DNA from: Pseudomonas anguilliseptica
GTDB taxonomy: Bacteria > Pseudomonadota > Gammaproteobacteria > Pseudomonadales > Pseudomonadaceae
Reading direction: 5' to 3'
Assembly: GCF_021375795.1 (NCBI RefSeq)
Contig: NZ_JAEIOI010000009.1
Coordinates: 1-37,904 of the forward strand
Length of the DNA: 37,904 nucleotides
Below the pieces are notes generated by a model. That model worked only from the letters and a program-made list of their open reading frames with translations, was not told the origin of the DNA and searched no databases. Of the stretch, positions 1-7,725 are shown piece after piece. Position 1 is the stretch's first letter, and every line of letters begins with the position of its first letter. The position numbers and the translations under genes are program-made.

Positions 1-130
1 ATTCGATTACATCGAGATGTTTTACAACCCCAAGCGACGACATGGTTTCGCTGAGAAGCTGTCACCGATAGAGTTCGAACGTCGTTATTTTCTGAGGCAG
101 GATGGTCTCTAGAAAACCGGGGCCTATTCA
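1..130 (+). mobile_element. IS3-family insertion sequence, right end (cut by window edge)
   Basis: The window opens inside an IS. Positions 119-130 read GGGGCCTATTCA, the inverted complement of TGAATAGGCCCC, which starts at 37775 in the second copy. Inward from these ends the two copies also share CTAGAGACC, so both are ends of the same or closely related elements. The end has the 5'-TG...CA-3' form usual for the IS3 family. The transposase reading frame stops 18 bp before the terminus. The element's left end and target duplication lie outside the window. Confidence 0.85.
2..112 (+). CDS. IS3-family transposase OrfB, C-terminal fragment
   Basis: The frame starting at position 2 encodes 36 residues and ends at TAG 110-112. 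It contains YIEMFYNPKRRHG followed by LSPIEFE, the typical C-terminal end of the DDE (rve) integrase domain of IS3-family OrfB. In the family OrfB is the catalytic part of the transposase, usually made as an OrfAB fusion by frameshifting. The 5' part lies outside the window, so catalytic residues and completeness cannot be judged. It is in the same orientation as the OrfA start at 37838. Confidence 0.85.
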   Translation, partial: FDYIEMFYNPKRRHGFAEKLSPIEFERRYFLRQDGL

Positions 131-235
131 GTTGCATGGGTAAAGCCATTCGCGATGCTTTTCTGCCAGCATGTTCAGTTTACTGCCCAGTCAATGCGCG
201 TCATGAATGATCGCAAGCAGCCCATTAACCTACTT

Positions 236-895
236 TTAGGCCACACCCGACCCAAGACTAGCCAACCACGGCCGTACGATTGCTCTGCGCTCATCCAGGT
301 TTAACGTGGCAACGCCATCTTTCACCAACGCCTTTTTGTCGCCAGTGTGCGGGTTATTGACATAGGTACCGATGCTGGGGAGCGCGTTCGGGTTGCCACT
401 CCAGCGCAAATTGAATGCAGCCAGCTTGGGGAACCAGAACTGGCTGGTGTACGGCAGATGGTCGTGGATCCACCAGGCCAGTGGCGTCCAATCTTTGTGC
501 TCTTCATACCAAGGCAACAAGGCGGGCACCACGATGCAGGCCGTCGCGCCTAAGTGCCCATCGGCATCCAGATAGTCCCAGATGTGCGAGGCGTAGTTTT
601 TCTCGTTAGCGGCACAGCTGTATTGGTTGCTGTTCTCCGCCCCTTTGGCATTGACGGCTGGCGCTCGGTAGGCTGAACGAATGACGATCCGCCCAAAGCG
701 CTCCTGCAGCGGCTCCAGCAACTGCTCACAGAGCCCACGCCCCGCTGCGATGGCGCGATCCGGGTAGTCCGGGATGTTGGCAATCCCCTCGATCTGGCTG
801 ATTTCCGAGTAGAGGAAATCACGCATAAAAAAGTGTGTGGAGAGCCTTACACGACCCAATTCTTCCAAGGCCTGTACCGATGCTGGTTTATTCAT
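236..895 (-). CDS. M15-peptidase-like protein
   Basis: A protein of 219 aa if started at ATG 895, which has GGAG nine bases upstream; ATG 910 in the same frame (five residues longer) has no visible ribosome site. The middle carries IRSAYRAPAVN followed by SHIWDYLDADGHLGA, which recalls the S-x-H...D layout of M15 (D-Ala-D-Ala carboxypeptidase/endolysin-like) zinc peptidases. A later WWIHDH could supply further ligands. The motif is degenerate, so catalysis is uncertain. There is no signal peptide and therefore no sign of export to the cell wall. It lies 77 bp downstream of the coiled-coil membrane protein gene on the same strand, and both diverge from the WYL regulator. Family assignment is moderate; the role is unknown and possibly linked to the adjoining defence-like genes. 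Confidence 0.6.
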   Translation of the reverse strand: MNKPASVQALEELGRVRLSTHFFMRDFLYSEISQIEGIANIPDYPDRAIAAGRGLCEQLLEPLQERFGRIVIRSAYRAPAVNAKGAENSNQYSCAANEKNYASHIWDYLDADGHLGATACIVVPALLPWYEEHKDWTPLAWWIHDHLPYTSQFWFPKLAAFNLRWSGNPNALPSIGTYVNNPHTGDKKALVKDGVATLNLDERRAIVRPWLASLGSGVA

Positions 896-972
896 CCTGG
901 TGTGCTCCATTGTGATTAAACATCCATTGCCTTAGGTTGTACCCGGCCGCTTTCAGATTTGTCTGTAAGTAA

Positions 973-1260
973 TTAGCTGTCATGTTGTATCTGCCTAGTC
1001 TGCCCCTGAGAAATCTCAAGCTGACGCTGCAGCTGCTCGACGTGCGCCTTTTCAGCACGTAGGCCAGCACTCAGCTCACGTATCTCGTCCTCCTGCTGAT
1101 AAACGCGCACCTGTAATTGCGTCAGCTGGGCCTGCGAGTATTGCAAGGTTGCAAAGGTCTCACGCCGCTTAAGGATCAGCCAAAACAGGACAATGCCAGC
1201 GCCAAGTAACAGCAAAATGCAAACGCCCATCACAACCCATGACAACCCCATTCCAAACAC
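973..1260 (-). CDS. Small membrane protein with one helix and a coiled coil
   Basis: Ninety-five residues starting at GTG 1260, chosen because AGGAGAG lies six bases upstream. Residues about 4-30 form one long hydrophobic segment. It is followed by LILKRRE, and by the positive-inside rule this places the C-terminus in the cytoplasm. Residues 38-90 are Gln/Glu/Leu-rich with heptad-like spacing, indicating a coiled coil. This resembles a phage i-spanin in outline, but the inferred topology is the wrong way round. It is divergent from the WYL regulator, sharing a 131-bp intergenic region with the palindrome at 1351-1368, and precedes the M15-like gene, with which it probably forms a transcript. 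No known family was recognised. Confidence 0.65.
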   Translation of the reverse strand: MFGMGLSWVVMGVCILLLLGAGIVLFWLILKRRETFATLQYSQAQLTQLQVRVYQQEDEIRELSAGLRAEKAHVEQLQRQLEISQGQTRQIQHDS

Positions 1261-1350
1261 GTTTAGCTCTCCTATTGCCAGCCCACTGTGTAATGGCGAG
1301 CTTGAACGACAGTTTCAAGATATGTAGCTTTAGAAGACACATCCAGAGTG

Positions 1351-1368
1351 TTTACCTGTACAGGTAAA
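1351..1368. promoter_or_regulatory. Perfect 18-bp palindrome, probable WYL-regulator operator
   Basis: TTTACCTGTACAGGTAAA is a perfect inverted repeat with 9-bp arms and no spacer. It ends 23 bp before the WYL regulator start at 1392 and sits in the divergent region shared with the membrane-protein gene at 1260. BrxR/CapW-type regulators are known to bind palindromes in their own promoters, so autoregulation is the natural reading. It is not a LexA box, since CTGT and ACAG directly abut without eight intervening bases. Confidence 0.65.
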
Positions 1369-1391
1369 GTTTTCGAGCAGGTGGAGAGGCC

Positions 1392-2267
1392 ATGAAACGC
1401 AAACAAGAAATCGAATCGGTGCGCTGGGATCTGGCACTGCGTTACCGCTTGATCGAAACCGTAGTCTGGTGGGAAGGCCGGCTGACCACGAACCACCTGA
1501 TGCAGAGCTTCGGCATCAGTCGCCAGCAGGCATCAAAAGACATCAACACCTACATCAATGAGCACGCGCCGAAGAACCTTGAATATGACAAGCATTTGAA
1601 GGGGTATGTGCCGAGCAAACACTTCAAGCCACTGTTTATCGACGACAGCGCCAGCGCCTATCTGCACCTGCTCAACCAAAACCATGACCGCGCCCCGCAT
1701 GTTGAAGGGTTGGCATTGGCCTATGCACATACCGAGGTGCTGCAGGTGCCCGACCGCACTGTACGCCCGGAACTACTGCGCCCTCTTCTACGCGCCTGTC
1801 GCGAAGGCCTTCGCCTGGAATGTGAGTATGTTTCGTTCACCACGCCTGACGCAGAAACACGCCTGATCGCCCCGCACACGCTGATTTACACCGGCATGCG
1901 CTGGCATGTGCGCGCCTATTGCGAGAAGAACCGGGATTACCGCGACTTTGTGCTAAGCCGCTTTCGTGGCGTGCCGGAGTTGATGGACGACAAAACCGAA
2001 AACACACGCGAGCAAGACCCGGGCTGGACTAACCAGGTGCAGGTCATCATTGAACCCGACTCACGCCTGAAGCCTGAGCAGCAAGCCATTATCGAAACCG
2101 ACTACGGTATGCAGGATGGCCGACTGGTGATCGAAACACGCGGCGCATTGGTGCAGTACGTATTGCAGCGCTATCAGATCGATCCAACCAAGGTGCATGC
2201 CAAAGCAACGGCGCAGCAAATTGTGGTGGTGAACCTGGATGAGTTGCAGGAGTGGTTGTATCACTGA
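1392..2267 (+). CDS. WYL-domain transcriptional regulator, BrxR/CapW type
   Basis: A 291-aa protein. Residues about 17-57 (RYRLIETVVWWEGRL, then FGISRQQASKDI) form the N-terminal winged helix-turn-helix typical of the BrxR/CapW group. Residues about 140-195 form the WYL domain, including HTLIYTGMRWHVRAYC and the conserved Arg-containing DFVLSRFRG. The C-terminal part from about 205 matches the WCX dimerisation region. The length equals the family's usual ~290 aa. Family members are repressors found with CBASS, BREX and other anti-phage systems, thought to derepress on binding a ligand such as nucleic acid. The ribosome site is GGAGAGG just before the ATG, and the palindrome at 1351-1368 is its likely operator. 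Its target here, the flanking unknown genes or itself, is inferred. Confidence 0.85.
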   Translation: MKRKQEIESVRWDLALRYRLIETVVWWEGRLTTNHLMQSFGISRQQASKDINTYINEHAPKNLEYDKHLKGYVPSKHFKPLFIDDSASAYLHLLNQNHDRAPHVEGLALAYAHTEVLQVPDRTVRPELLRPLLRACREGLRLECEYVSFTTPDAETRLIAPHTLIYTGMRWHVRAYCEKNRDYRDFVLSRFRGVPELMDDKTENTREQDPGWTNQVQVIIEPDSRLKPEQQAIIETDYGMQDGRLVIETRGALVQYVLQRYQIDPTKVHAKATAQQIVVVNLDELQEWLYH

Positions 2268-2318
2268 GGCTTGGTTTCAGGTTTCGTGTAACGACTCAGA
2301 TAGTGGCGATTCAAGACC

Positions 2319-2978
2319 TTATACCCCGGCCTCACCTTCTGGCTCACCGAGTAGCAGCAAAATTGGCTGGGCACTGTCGTGAATTTTCATATCAAGCCAG
2401 CTAGTCGTCAGACCTGGATTGCACCTCTCAACCGCATCAAGCAGCCCGGCATACATACCTAATGTGAGATGCTCGCCACCAAAGAGGTTGGCGTACAGGG
2501 TGCGAAACTTCAGTACCTTTAACGCCTCCTCCGGCACCTCCCAAGGCTCTGTACAGCTAATGAGTGCGCACTGCAATTGACGTGAACTGGCCGCACTCAG
2601 GACAGCCAGGAAATTTTCCAAGCCATTAGCCAGCAAACCCTCCTCTAAGAGGGACGCCCTGAGAAAGGGCATCACAGCCTCAAACCACGAGTCAGATGAC
2701 AGCTCTGCGGGTAGCTCGACATAGATAAGCTGAAAGATTGAGTCCTCCAGCTGCTTGATCCTCGCATATGACTCCAGGTGCAACCCATCGCCGGCATCAT
2801 CCCCCTTGCAAGCAGTATCTAACGGGGCATCAATAACGAGGTAGGCATTGCCAACCCCCAAGCTAGATACCTCAGGTTCTAGCTCGTGTTTTAGTGTCGT
2901 ATGCAGGGAAATACGGCAGGTATTGAAGTCAATACTGCTGACTGTCATAAACACTGAGTCGCCCTGAAATCCGTTCAT
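2319..2978 (-). CDS. Unknown protein A (paralogue of the 3592-4242 product)
   Basis: A 219-aa soluble protein of no recognised family. It starts at ATG 2978 with GGAG ten bases upstream. It aligns along nearly its whole length with the 216-aa protein at 3592-4242. Shared landmarks are VSxLG and APLD near residues 37-54, a W-containing helix near 98, then SRxL, EPWEVPEEAL against DPLEVPWKAL, FRTLYANLF against FKTLFASLF, and a terminal LLLGE. The two copies lie on opposite strands around the 131-aa gene, and this one converges on the WYL regulator (51 bp between stops). Two paralogues kept together suggest a heteromer or two versions of one subunit; that is inference. No catalytic motif was recognised. 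Confidence 0.7.
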   Translation of the reverse strand: MNGFQGDSVFMTVSSIDFNTCRISLHTTLKHELEPEVSSLGVGNAYLVIDAPLDTACKGDDAGDGLHLESYARIKQLEDSIFQLIYVELPAELSSDSWFEAVMPFLRASLLEEGLLANGLENFLAVLSAASSRQLQCALISCTEPWEVPEEALKVLKFRTLYANLFGGEHLTLGMYAGLLDAVERCNPGLTTSWLDMKIHDSAQPILLLLGEPEGEAGV

Positions 2979-3006
2979 GTTAATTGGTCTCCACGACCTA
3001 AACAGA

Positions 3007-3021
3007 ATGCTGACTCAGCAT
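3007..3021. promoter_or_regulatory. 15-bp palindrome upstream of protein A gene
   Basis: ATGCTGACTCAGCAT has perfect 7-bp arms around one base and lies 28 bp upstream of the minus-strand gene starting at 2978. Part of it, TCAGCATGC, recurs at 4275-4283 directly before the operator of the ATPase gene. It could be an operator for the divergent promoter. No protein was identified for it. Confidence 0.35.
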
Positions 3022-3128
3022 GCAGCCCTTCCACGACAAAATAGGTCGCTAGGGGAAACTGCCGTCATAAAAGCTTTGGCGCAAGAAAGCAGCCTCTCAA
3101 CTCATTGTTTATGGCTAGCAGGAAAATA

Positions 3129-3155
3129 TGCGTGCGGCACATTTCGTCGCACGCA
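3129..3155. promoter_or_regulatory. Operator-like inverted repeat, copy 1
   Basis: The core 3133-3151 reads TGCGGCACATTTCGTCGCA and matches 17 of 19 bases of TGCGACACATTACGTCGCA at 4281-4299. Extended outward it forms 8-bp arms TGCGTGCG and CGCACGCA. It ends 39 bp before the ATG at 3195 and lies 150 bp from the divergent start at 2978. Two near-identical copies before two transcription units point to one regulator, probably one of the two WYL proteins. Confidence 0.65.
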
Positions 3156-3194
3156 AGGCGCAGCATGGCTGCTCACTCTCAAGGGAGAAGCACC

Positions 3195-3590
3195 ATGGAT
3201 AGCCTGATCAAGGAAAACCTCGAATCACTGCTGCAGGAAACCTCGAATACCAAGCGCTTAGGTCGGCGAATCATCAGCCTGGCAGGCTTTCTCAACCATT
3301 CCGAACCACCTGAGCATTTGCAGGAGCAGCTAAACAATCTGTCGCGCTTGTTGATTCAGCAGGATGCATTCGACGCCTTGCTTGAGCCCGTTACCTTAAT
3401 GTCTAGGGCGGGACTCACTGATACCCTAGATGCCCACGCCATGCGCGCGATGCTCGCCAGCCTAGAGGAGGCCCGCAAACAGATTGCGGCATTGGAGGAC
3501 ATTAACTACGCCCAACTGATCAGCTGGCTGGTCAACTTGGCGGTTAGCCGAAAGATCATTCGCCTGAAAGTTGCTGAGCGAGGGGAATGA
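3195..3590 (+). CDS. Small helical protein of unknown function
   Basis: 131 residues starting at ATG 3195, with AAGGGAG seven bases upstream. It is predicted almost all alpha-helical and charged, with leucine-rich stretches (ENLESLLQE, LNNLSRLLIQQ, LASLEEARKQIAALED) that suggest a helical bundle or coiled-coil adaptor. No signal, membrane segment or known domain is visible. It ends one base before the paralogue B start region (TGA 3588-3590, next ATG 3592), so the two are translated together. The operator at 3129-3155 is immediately upstream. In size and position it could be an adaptor or regulator for proteins A/B or the ATPase, but nothing in the sequence proves this. Confidence 0.65.
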   Translation: MDSLIKENLESLLQETSNTKRLGRRIISLAGFLNHSEPPEHLQEQLNNLSRLLIQQDAFDALLEPVTLMSRAGLTDTLDAHAMRAMLASLEEARKQIAALEDINYAQLISWLVNLAVSRKIIRLKVAERGE

Positions 3591-3591
3591 T

Positions 3592-4242
3592 ATGTCGACA
3601 CCTGAAATCAAGCATTCGATGTACTGGCCACGTTTAAGTGTTATGGACTTTGTGACCCTTAAAGAGTCCATGCAGACCAGCTTCTCTGCGGAGTACCCGG
3701 TGTCCGCCCTAGGGTTGAGCGATCTGAATTTTGTCATCAATGCGCCGCTCGATTACCGCCCGCCCGCAAATGGCGCGCTCGCTACGCTTTACTTCGACCA
3801 GACCGACCGCGCTCGCGTCTTGCCGGAGAATACGTATCAGGTCAGATGCCCACACACCCTGAATGCGTGTGAATTCATCAGCTGGTCCGAGCAAGCCATC
3901 GATATGATTCGCGTGGCGCTGATGCACAACGGGGTTGTGGGCATAGATTTGATGGACCTAGTCAATAGCCTACGAAACAGTGCCAGTCGGAAGTTGGTGA
4001 TACACATCATCACCTATGACGATCCCCTAGAAGTGCCATGGAAAGCGCTCCAGCAGTGCCGTTTCAAGACCCTTTTTGCCTCTCTGTTTGCAGGTCCGGA
4101 TTTATCGTTGCGGAGTTACTCTGCCCTTGGCTGCGCCCTGGAAGAACTCAATCCGAACGTTGATGATTTGAAGCTGGCTGCAACCGCCAGCCACAAAAAC
4201 GCCCTACCTGTGCTGATGCTCTTAGGAGAGCTTGAAATTTGA
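3592..4242 (+). CDS. Unknown protein B (paralogue of the 2319-2978 product)
   Basis: A 216-aa protein starting at ATG 3592, with AGGGGA five bases upstream; an in-frame upstream start at 3571 lacks such a site. It is homologous to protein A throughout: VSALGL and NAPLD near residues 38-52, W-containing helix near 100, SRKL near 131, DPLEVPWKAL, FKTLFASLFAG near 157-167, NP near 187 and the LLGELE tail. Neither protein has a recognised domain. It follows the 131-aa gene with essentially no gap, and 99 bp separate it from the ATPase, with the second operator copy in that gap. The arrangement suggests substrate or partner subunits of the AAA+ protein; this is inference. Confidence 0.7.
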   Translation: MSTPEIKHSMYWPRLSVMDFVTLKESMQTSFSAEYPVSALGLSDLNFVINAPLDYRPPANGALATLYFDQTDRARVLPENTYQVRCPHTLNACEFISWSEQAIDMIRVALMHNGVVGIDLMDLVNSLRNSASRKLVIHIITYDDPLEVPWKALQQCRFKTLFASLFAGPDLSLRSYSALGCALEELNPNVDDLKLAATASHKNALPVLMLLGELEI

Positions 4243-4280
4243 GGCCTTATCGCGCTGGGTAAAAAGCTACCAAGTCAGCA

Positions 4281-4299
4281 TGCGACACATTACGTCGCA
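4281..4299. promoter_or_regulatory. Operator-like inverted repeat, copy 2
   Basis: TGCGACACATTACGTCGCA has perfect 6-bp arms (TGCGAC/GTCGCA) around 7 bases and ends 42 bp before the ATPase start at 4342. It is nearly identical to the core at 3133-3151, whose distance to its own downstream start is about the same (43 bp). Conserved sequence and spacing support a real operator. Confidence 0.7.
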
Positions 4300-4341
4300 A
4301 TGACCCATCACAATACCTCCATAGTCACAGGAGGACTCGTC

Positions 4342-6513
4342 ATGCCAAAGCCTACTCGCAAATCCGGCCCCCACAGTCACGATACATGCCCGCTGGCTAT
4401 AGCGTGGATGTTCAAGTTGATGCTCGACTGCTCTGGCCATCGTGGTTTTATCAACCACTGCTGCTTCAGTGATGATGATGTCGCTCGTGAGCTGGGGGTC
4501 TACTGGCTGATTGAAGCTGACGACAGTGATGACGAAGACGCCGTGCCGGTACCGGTCTTTCACACCCGTAGATCCGGACCCTCGAAAAAAGCGCGCAAAC
4601 CTAGCTTCCACGAACGCACGCTGGCCGCGCTGCGTGCGGAGCGCAAGCTTTTCGACAAAGCCTTCCCTAACCCCGTACTGCCAGACAACCTCCAGGCAAA
4701 TCTGGAGAACCTCGCGCAGCTAATTGGCCTGGATGAAATTGAGCAGAAGCTGATCGGTTTCTGCTCATTGATGAATACTGACACTCTGCTGGACGACTGT
4801 TGCAACCAGCTCGGCTACATCGGCTTTAACCGCCTCACTAGGGTGCTGAGCATCCTGCTGGACGTCCCGCAGAATGACATTCGCGTGCGGCTTTCGGCAG
4901 AGGGTCGTCTGGTGCAGTCGGGCTTGATTGAAACCAACCTGCGCAGCAGTGCGAGAAATCACGTGTCTGATTTGCTGGGCTTCAACAACAAAGACCTACT
5001 GTTTTCAGTGCGTCACCATCAGGGCAGTGCCATCGGACTCTTTCAGAGCGCCTTTCGTCCGGCCCCTGATAGCTTGTTGTGTGCTGACGACTTTATCCAC
5101 CTCAGTGCGCCCCTGAATATCGCCCGCCCCTATCTGCAACAGGTACTGGAGGGAAAGAAGATGGGGGTGAACATTCTGATCTACGGCCCGCCCGGTACAG
5201 GCAAGAGCCAGCTCACCCGCATGCTGGCGAACGAACTATACGCCGAGCTCTATGAGATAGCCTGCACGGATAACAATGGCGATCCGATTGATCGGCGCGG
5301 ACGGCTGTGCGCCCTTCGCTCAGCGATGTGCGTACTCGGCCAGCAAAAGACGCTGCTGGTGCTGGATGAGATTGAAGATCTGTTCAGTGGCAGCAGCGAG
5401 CTGGCCATGCTGGCCGGCCAGGAGCGGCAGAAGGGCTGGATCAATCGCATGCTGGAGGAGAACCCCATCCCCTGCTTTTGGCTCACCAATAACATTCATG
5501 CGCTGGACAATGCCTATATTCGGCGCTTCGACCTTGTTCTCAGGCTGGAAAACCCACCGCGGCGGCAGCGTGAGAACATCATTCGCAGCGCCAGCCACAA
5601 TCAGCTCAGCCAGCCCTTGATCGACAAGCTGGCGGACCACGAGCAGTTGATGCCTGCCGTCATCACACGGGCGATGAGCGTGGCGAGTATTCAGGATCAG
5701 ACAAACGCGGCCAACCTGGACACCACTGTTGAGTTCCTGGTCAATGCCACGCTGCAAGCCCAGGGCTTTCCGCGTCTCGGCCAGGGCCGCATGCATGCCT
5801 TGCCTACGTTTTACAGCCCTGAACTGGCCAATACCGATATGCCACTCGATCAGCTCTTGAGCGGGCTGCGTAATTATGGCGAAGCGCGCCTGTGCTTTTA
5901 CGGCCCTCCCGGTACAGGCAAGACCGCGTTTGGTCATTGGCTGGCGCAGCAACTCGGCAAGCCACTGTTGACCCGCCGCGCATCCGACTTGATTTCACCT
6001 TATGTGGGAATGACCGAGCAAAACTTCGCCCGGGCATTTGAGCAGGCCAACGACGATGATGCGATTCTGCTGCTCGATGAGGTGGATAGCTTTCTGCAGG
6101 ACCGGCGCAACGCTCGGCATAGCTGGGAGATCAGTGCGGTAAACGAAATGCTGACACAGATGGAAAGCTACCGCGGCCTCTTTATCGCCTCCACCAACCT
6201 GATGGAAAACCTCGACGAAGCGGCACTGCGGCGCTTCGACTTGAAGATTAGTTTTGGCTACCTCACTGCGGAGCAAATCACTCAACTACTCCGCCAGCAT
6301 CTACGCCAGATGGGCTTGAAGAAACCGGACAGCCTAAAGCTCGCCCGGCTACTCAGACAAAGTTGCCTTACACCGGGTGATTTTGCACTGGTGGCCAGGC
6401 GTGCTCGCTTCAACCCCTTCACGGACGCCAATCACGTGATTGATGCGCTGCTGGCTGAGAGCAGCCTGAAAAGCGCCGGCACTATGAGAGCCATTGGCTT
6501 TGCCGAGTGGTAA
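4342..6513 (+). CDS. Tandem AAA+ ATPase (two AAA modules)
   Basis: 723 aa from ATG 4342, which has a perfect AGGAGG seven bases upstream; the in-frame ATG at 4300 overlaps the operator region and is less likely. Residues 1-270 are a helical N-terminal region with an acidic run (EADDSDDEDA). Module 1 has Walker A GPPGTGKS near 281, Walker B LLVLDEIEDLF and arginines in YIRRFDLVL. Module 2 has Walker A GPPGTGKT near 520, Walker B ILLLDEVDSFL, sensor IASTN and ALRRFDLKI. Both modules look competent, as in classic AAA proteins that thread or remodel substrates through a hexamer pore. It is preceded by its own operator copy and followed by a hairpin. Fused peptidase or nuclease domains are absent, so an effector must be separate, possibly the nuclease-like protein at 7726-8202 or proteins A/B. 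Confidence 0.85.
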   Translation: MPKPTRKSGPHSHDTCPLAIAWMFKLMLDCSGHRGFINHCCFSDDDVARELGVYWLIEADDSDDEDAVPVPVFHTRRSGPSKKARKPSFHERTLAALRAERKLFDKAFPNPVLPDNLQANLENLAQLIGLDEIEQKLIGFCSLMNTDTLLDDCCNQLGYIGFNRLTRVLSILLDVPQNDIRVRLSAEGRLVQSGLIETNLRSSARNHVSDLLGFNNKDLLFSVRHHQGSAIGLFQSAFRPAPDSLLCADDFIHLSAPLNIARPYLQQVLEGKKMGVNILIYGPPGTGKSQLTRMLANELYAELYEIACTDNNGDPIDRRGRLCALRSAMCVLGQQKTLLVLDEIEDLFSGSSELAMLAGQERQKGWINRMLEENPIPCFWLTNNIHALDNAYIRRFDLVLRLENPPRRQRENIIRSASHNQLSQPLIDKLADHEQLMPAVITRAMSVASIQDQTNAANLDTTVEFLVNATLQAQGFPRLGQGRMHALPTFYSPELANTDMPLDQLLSGLRNYGEARLCFYGPPGTGKTAFGHWLAQQLGKPLLTRRASDLISPYVGMTEQNFARAFEQANDDDAILLLDEVDSFLQDRRNARHSWEISAVNEMLTQMESYRGLFIASTNLMENLDEAALRRFDLKISFGYLTAEQITQLLRQHLRQMGLKKPDSLKLARLLRQSCLTPGDFALVARRARFNPFTDANHVIDALLAESSLKSAGTMRAIGFAEW

Positions 6514-6522
6514 ATCCTGGAG

Positions 6523-6550
6523 GGTTCGGCAGCCTTGAGGTTGCTGAACC
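6523..6550 (+). terminator. Hairpin after the ATPase gene, possible terminator
   Basis: GGTTCGGCAGCC and GGTTGCTGAACC form 12-bp arms (10 standard pairs plus two G-U-capable positions) around TTGA, starting 9 bp after the ATPase stop. The following bases are only moderately T-rich, so termination may be partial. Confidence 0.5.
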
Positions 6551-6654
6551 TGCTGCTGATTTGTTGGTGTCAGGGCATCCCTATGATGCAGTTGCTTGGA
6601 GTACCGGGGCTGGGCATGATGCCAATTAGACACTTCCAGACAAGGATGCCCGCT

Positions 6655-7674
6655 GTGCCATCAGCCACCAGCCGCAGCACACTGACCCGACAATGGGAAC
6701 TGCTCAAGCTGCTGCCACCCAAGAGCCCGGGGATCACAACGCTTGAGTTACAACGCCTACTCGGTGACGCAGGGCACGAAACCACAAAGCGCACCATTGA
6801 GCGTGACCTTGTTGAGCTATCCAGGCTTTTTCCCCTGCAATGCAATAACAAAGGCATGCCCTACGGTTGGCACTGGATGCCCGGAAAAAGCGCCGAGCTT
6901 CCTGGCATCACACTTGGCGAGGCCCTTACCTTGCGGCTGGTGGAAGGCAGCATTCGCCCCTTGATACCGGCTTTTATGCTGAAAACGCTTGAGCCGCGTT
7001 TCAACCTGGCCAGGCAAAAGCTGGAAGCCATGAGCGAAGAAAATCCTTCGGCCCGCTGGCTGGACAAGGTGGCCAGCGTGCAACCGGAACTCACGCAAAT
7101 CCCCCCAGAAATCAACGCCGATCTTCTCGACGTGATTCAGCAAGCGCTGATGAACGATACCCAGCTCAGCTGCCGCTACTACTCAGCCCACAAGAATCAA
7201 TTTCACAACTTCACCCTTAACCCACTGGGCCTGGTACAGCGAGCCCATACCACTTACCTCATAGCCAGCGTCGAACCCTTCGACGACATCCGTCAATTCG
7301 TTGTTCATCGTTTCGAAGAGGCACGTGGATTACCCACTCAATGCTTCAAACCGGAAGGGTTTGACCTGCGAGACTATGTCAATAGTGGCGCCATGCAGTT
7401 TGGTACCCACGAGAAGATCAAGCTCGAAGCCTGGATCAGCGCAGGACTCGCGCGCCTGCTGCAAGAGGCGCCCATATCCCACGACATGCTGCTGGTCGCA
7501 GAAGATGAAGGCTCACGACTAACCGCGACGGTGAATGACAGCTGGGAGCTGAAGTGGTGGATATTGTCCCACGCGGGATCAATTCAGGTGCAACAACCCC
7601 TAGGACTGCGAGACGAGATCCAGCAAAGAATACGGGCGGCTCTAGAGCTTCATGAGCAAGCGCCTGACAGCTGA
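6655..7674 (+). CDS. WYL-domain transcriptional regulator (second)
   Basis: 339 aa if started at GTG 6655, which has AAGGA eight bases upstream. ATG 6646 is also possible (three residues longer), while earlier in-frame starts give an unusual hydrophobic leader. Residues about 5-65 form a helix-turn-helix (LTRQWELLKLL, then TTKRTIERDLVELSRLFPL). The middle carries the WYL fold with NPLGLVQRAHTTYLIAS and the Arg-bearing RQFVVHRFEEA. It is clearly a different subfamily from the 291-aa regulator at 1392. It follows the ATPase on the same strand and is 51 bp upstream of the nuclease-like gene. It probably senses a ligand and controls this island; which of the two WYL proteins binds the 19-bp operators cannot be told. 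Confidence 0.85.
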   Translation: MPSATSRSTLTRQWELLKLLPPKSPGITTLELQRLLGDAGHETTKRTIERDLVELSRLFPLQCNNKGMPYGWHWMPGKSAELPGITLGEALTLRLVEGSIRPLIPAFMLKTLEPRFNLARQKLEAMSEENPSARWLDKVASVQPELTQIPPEINADLLDVIQQALMNDTQLSCRYYSAHKNQFHNFTLNPLGLVQRAHTTYLIASVEPFDDIRQFVVHRFEEARGLPTQCFKPEGFDLRDYVNSGAMQFGTHEKIKLEAWISAGLARLLQEAPISHDMLLVAEDEGSRLTATVNDSWELKWWILSHAGSIQVQQPLGLRDEIQQRIRAALELHEQAPDS

Positions 7675-7725
7675 TAGATGGTCGCCGGGATCAGGATTCG
7701 AATTAACAAACACCAGGAGAACACA

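Noticed and set aside
1351..1368. LexA box reading of the palindrome
   Set aside because: CTGT and ACAG are adjacent; a LexA site needs eight bases between them.
5320..5952. 210-aa minus-strand frame inside the ATPase gene
   Set aside because: It is a shadow of GC-rich coding sequence on the opposite strand; the ATPase frame carries clear motifs.
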